NCBI GenBank assembly: GCA_029891385.1
Contig: CM057230.1
Location: 20,464,847-20,528,846, forward strand
Length of the DNA stretch: 64,000 nt
Reading direction: 5' to 3'
Source: Erythroxylum novogranatense
Lineage: Eukaryota > Streptophyta > Magnoliopsida > Malpighiales > Erythroxylaceae
How positions within the stretch are numbered: position 1 is the first letter of the stretch; each line of letters begins with the position of its first letter. A program made the translations under genes and the position numbers. Under the pieces are notes generated by a model. The model ran no database searches. It worked only from the letters and a program-made list of their open reading frames with translations, and had not been told where the DNA came from. Positions 55,910-64,000 of the stretch are shown one piece after another.

Positions 55910-56130
55910 AACTATCTTTTTGAATAATAACAAATAAGGGGAGAAGAAGACAATAAAATGAGAAGAAGAGAGGAAGGAATGGAGAAAAGAGAAAAGTGAA
56001 ACTATTAGAAAGCATTGTATATATCTTGTGCATGAATTTCTTGTGTTTTTGCTTTGATTATTATTCATCTATTCGTCTAAATACTATTTGTCTGAATATC
56101 ATTTTATCTTCTAAAATTATGATTATCTGT

Positions 56131-56594
56131 TATAACGTGAAGCTAAAAAATATCTTTCCTTGAAAGAGAAAGAAACACTAGAGCCTGGAGAGACTAAAAA
56201 AGTAGATAAAGAATACTTTGTGAGAGAGACCTGAAGAGGCTCTGCAAGTGTAGAAATAATACTTATAAAGTTGAAGAGTATAGTGAACTCTCAAACAAAC
56301 TCTGAGGACTGGATGTAGCCCAAGGTTTAGGGTGAACTAGTATAAAATCGTAGCGTTTATTCTCTAAACCTTATCTTTTAATTTTGTTGTTATTAGAAGA
56401 GTAGATAATAATTCTTGCGATTGCATTACTTATCGAATTTTGTAAAGTATTTTTGTGATCATCTGAATTTTTGTAAAAAAATTCAAGAAATCGCAAAAGT
56501 TTAATATCTTTGAAAAGTTTACACAATTCAACCCCCCTTCTTGTGTATTTTACATATTATATGTGATTTCTATATTAACAAGTGATTTACTTCA
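56131..56594 (+). repeat. SIRE-like 3' LTR, left half missing
   Basis: Matches 48055-48512 of the 5' LTR and ends with the same ATTTACTTCA. The first ~530 bp of an LTR are not found between the env-like region and 56131, and a GGGGAGAAG run at 55935-55945 may be the former polypurine tract. Confidence 0.8.
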
Positions 56595-56610
56595 ACTATC
56601 TTTCCCCGAC

Positions 56611-57574
56611 TAACAATTAGAATTCTCCGACTAAAACGGTTTAGCTACTCATAACAGAATTAAACAAAACAAGATTCTTAATTAACATAATCTAAAATAA
56701 TCAAGAAAAATAAGGAAAACTAGAAAATCTCCTGCGTGAATTCCTCTCCACCGCTGTTGTCGGTCAAAGCAAAATTGCTTCTGCGTTGTTGACTCATGAC
56801 CAATGTGTTATGATAATTCCTCTTTAATTTTTCGTAAATGCGTGACTTTCTTCGAGCCAAAAGAATTCCTGTGTCTACGTCGTCCACTTCGGTGGCTGCC
56901 TCCTCTCCTTTTTCATTCACTTTTGTCTTTTGTTAATTCACTTTTCCCCAGCCTCCACGTCAGCCCTGTGTCCTCCCTTTTTTTTCCTCTTCTTGTGGCT
57001 CTTTTCTTGCTTCCAGCCTTATACGTTGTCGTTCCCTCTTTGGCTTGTTGTGCCTCACGTGTTGCCTCCCTTGCTCCTTGTTACCGCCGCTGCTATTGTT
57101 CTTTAAAACCTACTTGTTTTTTTATTTTTCTCCACGTGCTAGTGCTGCGTGCCCTCCTTCTGCCACCACGTGCTCCTATAACTTTCTTGGCTGATTTTAA
57201 TTCTCCCCAAAACCTATGTCTTGCGTGTCTCCTCTCTATGTTCTCCACGTTGCATCTGTTTTTCCTCTTGATTTTAATTCTCCAGCCCTTTTTAATGTTG
57301 TTATACGTGGCCTCTCCTTGTGGCTTCTCCCAAAATCAACGCAACTCTTGCTTCACAAACTGCCTTGGTCCTTCGTGTTTCTTCGTTTCTCTTGGTCACG
57401 CCTTTGACAATTTTAATTTGTTTCCAACGCTGCCCACGTGAAGCCCATCTCATGTAAAAGTTATAATTTCCTACAAGGAAACATTAAATCAAGTTAAGTC
57501 CCAATAATTGAATCAACAAGAGGAGTAAAAAGGAATAATTAAAACATAAATATTGGACAAATATGCACTTATCA
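56611..57574 (-). repeat. Element 3 LTR, truncated
   Basis: Corresponds to 62585-63548 of the complete LTR, differing by scattered small changes. The other ~790 bp are absent, replaced on the left by the SIRE-like LTR. In the element's own orientation this is the 3' LTR of the unit 57575-61795. Confidence 0.9.
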
Positions 57575-57965
57575 AATCTCCCCACACTTAGATGATGCTT
57601 ATCCTCAAGCATAAAAGAGGATCAAGACACAATGAAAAACTACTCCACTAAATGAAACATGCACAGAGGTAATGTAAACTAGGAATGAGAGCGCAATCTT
57701 GTCCCAATGTCAATGAAATGTCAAAGAAATGCAACAAATTTCCCATATGAGAAGACACAAGCCTGAACTCAAATTGAAGTGCATGCATGAATTACCGAAT
57801 TTTAATTAAAAACTAATCAAGCCTAGAAAACAGACTTCACTTATCAGGTGGTTAGTATACATGAGGAATTCCGAATTTATGTGGTAGTCATAGGAAGATC
57901 GGGTTAATCTTAATTACTTAATTAGGTATTTTTATCTACAAATTGCTCGGAATTGTCATTGGCCT

Positions 57966-58192
57966 TTTTATGCGAATGCAAACATTTGTGATGAATGTCA
58001 TCCGGTTACTCGGTCAATCACAACGCCAAGTGGCTTTAGCCTTACTCGTAATTACTCATATGCTTGCAATATTTTTTTCTTTTTTTTTCGAGTAATCAGA
58101 GGAGTAGTTGGTTGCCTCACACGTCAAAGTTGTTCAAGACCTTTTACTGCGAAAGCGCAAACATTTGTGATGAATGTCGCCCGGTTACATTT
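57966..58192 (-). repeat. 48-bp direct repeat pair in element 3 3' region
   Basis: Units near 57966-58013 and 58143-58192, each with CAAACATTTGTGATGAATGTC, corresponding to the pair in element 2. Confidence 0.85.
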
Positions 58193-59530
58193 CGGTCCGT
58201 CCGACCTTTAGACGGATATTTGGCTTCGCTCACAACCACCTTTGGTGATTGGCGGAACGAATCTAACACTTTTTTATTTTTATTCTTCATTTCCTTTCTC
58301 CTATAATTTCCCACATCAATCCAAAGTTCAACACATATACCAACTCAACTTCTAAGCTTAACATGACTTTAGACAAGAAAGGCACTGATTAGTCACACAA
58401 TTTTTTTTTATTCTAACCAATTAACTCAGGCCCGTAACTTCAACATATAGGACAAAATCATTAACATTTAATTAACATTAAACAATAAGGGACTCAACCA
58501 TACTCTCGACTCCTTTAAAACAATCCATCATTACCTAAGGCACAGCAATTCATCGAGCAAAATGAAGCAACAGAGGATTTTTTTTTAAGTCCGCCACGAC
58601 ATCAACAGTTAAAAGTCCAAAAATACCAAAAGGCAACGGAGGGCATATCCCAAAGTAATGCATCAAACAAAAACAGCATGCATCTCAAAAGCTATAAATC
58701 ACCCCTCCCCACATTTAAAGCATGCGTTGTCCTCAACGTAAAAGTAAATGAGAAGAGTAAACTGAGGACTTCCCTGAATTGGGGGCGATGGTGGTGCCGG
58801 GCTGGTCTGGTGGTGAAGATGAGGGCTTATCGTGAGCTCGTTTAGGCATCCCGCCATGAGGGTATAGCTAATGCAGTGAGGGACGAGCCAACATATGATC
58901 ATACAAAGGACTCCCGCCACCGTAATCCAAGAACTCCAAATTGATCCAATGCCGAACCTCTTGAAAGACACAGGGAAGGAAAGGAAAATATCAAAACAAA
59001 GAAAGAAGGAAACAAACGAGAAAAAAAGAAAACAAAATAAAGCAAAAGAAAGGAAAGAAAAATAAAATAAAATAAAATAAAAATAAAAATATGGGCTGCC
59101 TCCCATTAGCGCCCTTGTTTAACGTCCTAGGCTCGACGATCCTCGTTTCGATGTTAACCCTCGTCTCGATGTTGGAAATCAGCAATGGTCCCACCAATTG
59201 CCTCCCTGTACTCTCGAAGCACTCTAATTAGTTTCTCCTCTTCCGGTCGTCGAGCATCTTTGGATACGATCACGGTAGGTCTAACCGCCACCTAAATATC
59301 GTATTTCAAATGCTCGGGAAGCGTTTTGAGCTCCAAATTTGGGGCCTCATCAAGTATATCATCGAAACTTCGCATCGATCGGTAAATCTCTTAACTCCAT
59401 CAGCAGACATCCTATGACACGAAGCATAATTCAACTCATCATCATAATTTAAAGCGAAGCCTCATGAGTCAAATCTTCATGATATCAACATTATAAACAC
59501 AAGACACATTCTCAAAGATGTTTCATGGCA

Positions 59531-60175
59531 TCATACATTGAATTTCACCACTTGACCATCAAACTCTAAAGTCAATGAACCACTATGCACATCTATCTTT
59601 GCCTTAGCCGTACTAAGGAAAGGCCTACCCAACAAGATATCAGAAGAATTAGATGAACTATCATTTTCCATATCAATAACAAAGAAATCAGCAGGAAAAA
59701 TTAATCCATTAACTTGAACTAGCACATCCTCTAAAACACCTTCAGGATAGACAATCGATCGATCCGCCAATTGAATTATAACTCCAGTACTAGTTAATGG
59801 ACCAAGACCCAGGGAAGTATAAACAGATAAAGGCATCACATTAATAGAAGCTCCTAGGTCACACATAACTTTACTTATACCAATGTTCCCAATTTTGCAA
59901 GGAATGGAAAACAAACCTTGGTCGCGACACTTAGGAGGTAATTTCCTCTGTAAGACAGCTGAAACATTTTCACCCACACTCACCCATTCATTACCTGTTA
60001 ACTTACGCTTGTTTGTGCATAATTCTTTAAGGAATTTGGCGTAGCGCGGAACCTGTTTAATGGCCTCGAGGAGCGGGATGTTTACTTCAACTTTTTGGAA
60101 TAACTCCATGATGCTTTTATCTTCCTTTTCTTTCTTGCTCTGAGCCAGTCTCTGGGAGAATGGGGTTGGAACCAC
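59531..60175 (-). CDS. Element 3 protease region (open for 214 codons)
   Basis: Nearly identical to the element 2 protein: FSQRLAQSKKEKEDKSIMEL, VEVNIPLLEAIKQVPRYAKF, KVMCDLGASINVMPLSVYTS with the catalytic DLGAS, LADRSIVYPEGVLEDVLVQV, DILLGRPFLSTAKAKIDVHS, EFDGQVVKFNV. It stops earlier than in element 2. The downstream sequence (59180-59520) shows remains of the linker to the RT, then the deletion join. Function would be polyprotein processing. Confidence 0.85.
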   Translation of the reverse strand: MVPTPFSQRLAQSKKEKEDKSIMELFQKVEVNIPLLEAIKQVPRYAKFLKELCTNKRKLTGNEWVSVGENVSAVLQRKLPPKCRDQGLFSIPCKIGNIGISKVMCDLGASINVMPLSVYTSLGLGPLTSTGVIIQLADRSIVYPEGVLEDVLVQVNGLIFPADFFVIDMENDSSSNSSDILLGRPFLSTAKAKIDVHSGSLTLEFDGQVVKFNV

Positions 60176-60669
60176 TAGAGGTTTGGGTTTCTGAGGATTT
60201 CCAGCTGGACCTGAATCCTGTACGTGGTCACGTGTAAGTTCTCTTTCGGCTTCCTGTTCTGTCTCTGCACGGGAACCTTGGACGTGGTCACGTTTAGGGT
60301 TCTTGTCATTGGGGCTGCAATCCTTATCATTTCTTCAAAATCGCGCCACATTATGCCTCGGGTCGAGTGTGCGAGACGACGACTTGCCTTGAGTCTCCAT
60401 TACGCTAACGGAGGATGCTATTTGACTCATTTGAGTCTCAGGGTTTCATGCTCTCTTATCTTTTGAAATCTGGTTGCGGTGTCTGTTGAAATTTTGCAGA
60501 TTAGTAGCTAACATATGGACAATTTCTTGAAGAGGCTTACCCGAGCCCAAGGTCATTGCGGTGGTGGTGGTCTTTGATAGTAATTCTGTTGGGTCGGTTG
60601 GCTGTTAGCATAACTGAAGTTTGGGTGGCTTCTCCAACCGGGGTTGTAGGTGTTTGAATAGGGATCAAA

Positions 60670-61458
60670 CTACCTCTGTTGGAACCCAATAGCATTCACA
60701 TTCTCCGGTATTTCATCGTGGAGTGTTGGGCACGCATCGGTTGGGTGAGCTAGGCTGGTGCAGATGCCACACGCCCTCAAAGGTGGAGGAGTACCTACAT
60801 TCAAATTCTGAACCAAAGTTGTTAGCAAAGACTTGACCTCATTGAGAGAAGTAACATTTACCTCATTCACTCTTTGCGGTATATCTGGTCGAGCACCGAA
60901 TTGCTGGGAGTTTGCTGCCATGGTTGATATCAACTCCCGGGCTTTAGCTGGGGTTTTGCTGATGATGGCCCCGCCACTTGCGGCGTCAATCATTCTGCGC
61001 TCCATTGGAATCAGACCCTCGTAGAAATACTGGATGATCAATTGTTCAGATATGCCATGTTGTGGGTAGCTTGCTAAAATTCTTTTGTACCTCTCCCAGT
61101 ACTCGTAGAGGTTCTCTGAATCCTTCTGCTTAATGCCACAGATCTCTCGCCTGATGTTGGCGGCTCGGGATGTTGGGAAATATTTTTCTAGAAACTGCCG
61201 GGACATCCCTTCCCAAGTGTTGATTGTCCCTGGAGGTAGGTAGTAGAGCCAATCCTTGGCTGCATCCTGCAGCGAGAATGGAAAAGCTCTCAGTTTGATT
61301 TGGTCCTCCATAACATTGCGGGGCTTCATGGAAGTACAAACAAGGTGAAATTCCTTCAGATGCTTATTCGGATCCTCGTTTTCCAATCCACGGAAGGTGG
61401 GCAACAAGTGGATGAGTCCGAACTTCAATTCGAACCCTTCTTGAAGTTCTGGAAAGTC
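60670..61458 (-). pseudogene. Element 3 gag, capsid and zinc knuckle
   Basis: Long minus-strand frame with LIHLLPTFRGLENEDPNKHL, LRAFPFSLQDAAKDWLYYLP (intact KDW block), GMSRQFLEKYFPTSRAANIR, LYEYWERYKRILASYPQHGI, YFYEGLIPMERRMIDAASGG and a CX2CX4HX4C knuckle, CGICTSLAHPTDAC (about 60735-60775). It is the best preserved gag in the window, and the reference against which the element 2 gag is seen to be riddled with small deletions. It is separated from the N-terminal gag part by a frame break at about 61470. Confidence 0.87.
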
Positions 61459-61473
61459 TATGCACAGCGGATG

Positions 61474-61761
61474 CTACGCTTCAGTGGGTCTACCCAAGTC
61501 CTGGAGAGTTCTGTTAAGAGCCATATCCTGCGCGTGGTCACGGTTAAGCTTCCCGTCAGGCTGCTGTTCAACTTCAATCTCCTCTTCGTACTCCGTTTTA
61601 GTGTCCGACTCAACCGGGGTCTGTAATCCACGAGCTTCTCCTTGCTTCTTCCTTAGTTTGCTCAACTTCCTTAGCCTCTTAGCATTCTTTTCGATCTCGG
61701 GGTCGTACAAGATGGAATCTCCCGTACGAATGTTCCTAGGCATAAAACAAAACAAAATCAA
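61474..61761 (-). pseudogene. Element 3 gag N-terminal part
   Basis: Contains PRNIRTGDSILYDPEIEKNA and KRLRKLSKLRKKQGEARG, followed by an acidic TKTEYEEEIEVEQQ stretch, homologous to the start of the element 2 gag. A stop at 61474 separates it from the capsid part. Confidence 0.82.
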
Positions 61762-61772
61762 TTAGTTACCAC

Positions 61773-61790
61773 TCCCCGGCAACGGCGCCA
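61773..61790 (-). promoter_or_regulatory. Element 3 primer-binding site
   Basis: Reverse complement TGGCGCCGTTGCCGGGGA, Asp-tRNA type, adjoining the LTR at 61796. Confidence 0.88.
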
Positions 61791-61795
61791 AAATT

Positions 61796-63548
61796 TGATG
61801 GGTGTCGAATCCACCAAAAATAAGTCCCAAACACCAAACGAAAATAAATTGCGCACAGTGGTAAATGGGGTCGATCCACAGAGAATGGAATAAATTGATT
61901 GTATTCTAATGCCAAAGAACGAGTGAAACTAATTAAAAGGGGGTTTTGAAGTTTTCGACTAAAACTACTAATTAAACTAACAACTGAAAATTTATAAACT
62001 CAATTAATAAAATGATAACTATGATGCAACCAACAAAGAACGCAAATAAAATTGATTAACTCAAATAACGACAACTTAGCCAGGAAATTCCTAATTATTA
62101 TGCATAGACCTCGATCATCGACCCAAATATTTTCTTTGGTTTAATAATAGGTTAGCTATGGTTACCAACTACCTCTGGCTCCCTCGTTTCTTCTTAGAAC
62201 AATTAAAGAAACTCCTTTAAATTGTTCCCTAATTAATTAATAACCCCTTCGAGACTCTCTTCGAGATTCAATTAATTAACAGCGTTAAACTCCAAAGAAA
62301 CACTAACCCTAACTGACTACACACCGACTCATGCTTCATCTAGTTAGATCGCAAGTTTCTCCACACAAAATCAGACAAGTACTATGTCCTAGTGCCAATT
62401 GCCACAAACACCAATCACCCAGTTAACACCACCAAGTAAATCAGTTGGCTATATGCAAATTAACTAACTCTACAATTGGGCCTTAATCGCAGAATCAGTT
62501 AATAAACAATGACAGTAAAACGGAAACAGTACGAATATTATAAACCAAATAATCAAAACCAACAAGGTCTCACAAGTCACCGCATAACAATTAGAATTCC
62601 CCGACTAAAACGGTTTAGCTACTCATAACAGAATTAAACAAAACAAGATTCTTAATTAACATAATCTAAAATAATCAAGAAAAATAAGGAAAACTAGAAA
62701 ATCTCCTGCGTGAATTCCTCTCCAGCCGCCGCTGTCCAGTCCAAGCAAAAATTGCTTCCTGCGTTGTTGACTCCGCAGCCAATGTGTTACGTATAATTCC
62801 TCTTTAATTTTTCTGTAGTGCGTGACTTTCTTCGGGACAAAGAATTCCCGTGTCTTGCGTCGTCACTTACTTCGTGGCTGCCTCCTCTCCTTTTTCATTC
62901 ACTTTTGTCTTTTGTTAATTCACTTTTCCCCAGCCTCCACGTCAGCCCTGTGTCCTCCCTTTTTTTTCCTCTTCTTGTGGCTCTTTTCTTGCTTCCACCT
63001 TATCGTTGTCGTTCCTCTTTGGCTTGTTGTGCCTCACGTGTTGCCTCCTTGCTCCTTGTTACCGCCACGCTATTGTTCTTTAAAACCTACTTGTTTTTTT
63101 ATTTTTCTCCACGTGCTAGTGCTGCGTGCCCTCCTTCTGCCACCACGTGCTCCTCTAACTTTCTTGGCTGATTTTAATTCTCCCCAAAACCTATGTCTTG
63201 CTTGTCTCCTCTCTATGTTCTCCACGTTGCATCTGTTTTTCCTCTTGATTTTAATTCTCCAGCCCTTTTTAATGTTGTTATACGTGGCCTCTCCTTGTGG
63301 CTTCTCCCAAAATCAACGCAACTCTTGCTTCACAAACTGCCTTGGTCCTTCGTGTTTCTTCGTTTCTCTTGGTCACGCCTTTGACAATTTTAATTTGTTT
63401 CCAACGCCCTTACGTGAAGCCCATCTCATGTAAAGTTATAATTTCCTCAAGGAAACATTAAATCAAGTTAAGTCCCAATAATTGAATCAACAAGAGGAGT
63501 AAAAAGGAATAATTAAAACATAAATATTGGACAAATATGCACTTATCA
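61796..63548 (-). repeat. Element 3 complete LTR
   Basis: 1753 bp; minus-strand ends TGATAAGTGC and ACACCCATCA. Internal sequence lies on both sides: a primer-binding site to the left and a polypurine tract (reverse complement of TCTCCCCACACTTAG) to the right. Serving two units at once marks a tandem array. ORFs of up to 200 codons over it (62818-63433) are Ser/Leu/Phe-rich low-complexity products, repeated over the truncated LTR. Confidence 0.92.
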
Positions 63549-64000
63549 AATCTCCCCACACTTAGATGATGCTTATCCTCAAGCATAAAAGAGGATCAAG
63601 ACACAATGAAAAACTACTCCACTAAATGAAACATGCACAGAGGTAATGTAAACTAGGAATGAGAGCGCAATCTTATCCCAATGTCAATGAAATGTCAAAG
63701 AAATGCAACAAATTTCCCATATGAGAAGACCTGAGCCTGAACTCAAATTGAAGTGCATGCATGAATTACCAATTTTAATTAAAACTAATCAAGCCTAGAA
63801 AATGACTTCACTTATCAGGTGGTTAGTATACATGAGGAATTCCGAATTTATGTGGTAGTCATAGGAAGATCGGGTTAATCTTAATTACTTAATTAGGTAT
63901 TTTTAGCTACAAATTGCTCGGAATTGTCATTGGCCTTTTTATGCGAATGCAAACATTTGTGATGAATGTCATCCGGTTACTCGGTCAATCACAACGCCAA
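63549..64000 (-). mobile_element. Second internal region of the element 3 multimer (cut by window end)
   Basis: 63549-64000 matches 57575-58025 almost base for base: the polypurine tract, the CTTATCCTCAAGCATAAAAG module and the first 48-bp repeat unit. It continues past the window, so a further LTR or truncated end should lie to the right. Confidence 0.92.

Larger units (their letters stand above)
47524..56594 (+). mobile_element. SIRE/Maximus-type Ty1/copia retrotransposon with env-like region
   Basis: 5' LTR 47524-48512, primer-binding site TGGTATCAAAGC (48515), then gag, protease-integrase, RT, RNase H, and behind pol a further long coding region with envelope-like position. That layout and the ~1-kb LTR are characteristic of the SIRE/Maximus lineage. 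The 3' LTR is only partly present (56131-56594). The left flank is RTE copy C and the right flank is an Athila-like LTR, and no target duplication is seen, so a deletion or rearrangement followed insertion. All coding regions contain stops. Confidence 0.88.
57575..61795 (-). mobile_element. Athila-like element 3 internal region (RT deleted)
   Basis: Reading on the minus strand from 61795: primer-binding site (61773-61790), gag, protease, deletion junction, 3' non-coding region and polypurine tract next to 57575. It is a close relative of element 2, with the same gene content and same deletion, but different LTR middles. The right-hand LTR is followed by a second copy of this internal region, so the element is part of a tandem multimer. 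Confidence 0.92.

Noticed and set aside
56803..57441. 212-codon ORF (and its copy at 62822-63433)
   Set aside because: Lies within an LTR, low-complexity Ser/Leu/Phe, and the two copies are frameshifted relative to each other.
1..64000. tRNA or rRNA genes
   Set aside because: I scanned for obvious tRNA A/B boxes and rRNA segments and saw none that could be supported by eye; a tRNAscan run would be decisive.

Overview
The window looks like a gene-poor, transposon-dense stretch of a eudicot nuclear genome. It is AT-rich and intron-bearing, and it holds plant-type LTR retrotransposons (Athila-like Ty3/gypsy, SIRE-like Ty1/copia, TRIMs), plant L1 and RTE LINEs, a CACTA terminus and fragments of plant gene families. 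I cannot name the species. Only one host gene looks intact: a six-exon type-B response regulator (cytokinin signalling transcription factor) at 5933-7981.

Layout. 1-5.8 kb: AT-rich DNA, a CACTA-type terminus (ends 3125) abutting an RTE LINE fragment, and a decayed pararetrovirus-like reverse transcriptase relic (3790-4246). 5.9-8.0 kb: the ARR-B gene, bracketed by a ~52-bp inverted repeat. 8-11 kb: AT-rich DNA with no recognised gene. 11.2-14.9 kb: L1 LINE remains, one split by a 468-bp TRIM, then a tandem array of four 110-bp TRIM LTRs with an exact 5-bp target duplication. 14.9-15.5 kb: gene fragments (a syringolide-induced-14-1-1-like fragment and a DUF248 methyltransferase fragment). 16.2-26.3 kb: an Athila-like element (element 1) with 2.56-2.58 kb LTRs but no reverse transcriptase. 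26.3-26.9 kb: an HHO/UIF1-like GARP gene fragment. 27.6-31.0 kb: a near full-length dead RTE LINE. 32.0-33.4 kb: an eIF3B 5' fragment and a BAHD acyltransferase 3' fragment separated by an L1 insertion with a 14-bp target duplication. 33.7-36.2 kb: two RTE copies, one carrying a 245-bp MITE with 9-bp target duplication. 37.5-46.0 kb: an AT-minisatellite TIR element hosting Athila-like element 2. 46.1-47.5 kb: another RTE copy. 47.5-56.6 kb: a SIRE-type copia element with an envelope-like third coding region. 56.6-64.0 kb: Athila-like element 3 on the minus strand, arranged partial LTR - internal - LTR - internal, i.e. a tandem multimer running off the window.

Themes. All three Athila-like elements keep gag and protease but lack RT, RNase H and the integrase core. 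Elements 2 and 3 share the same deletion junction, so that lineage must have moved with enzymes supplied in trans. Element 1 lost nearly the same block with different breakpoints. Stop codons and lost catalytic residues in these elements are largely C-to-T/G-to-A type, as expected of methylated transposons. The two LTRs of element 2 differ mostly by small indels at CAG/CTG-type sites, which may partly be consensus errors at methylated CHG positions. I found no novel host defence or biosynthetic system. The notable material is the transposon biology and the chimeric pseudogenes.
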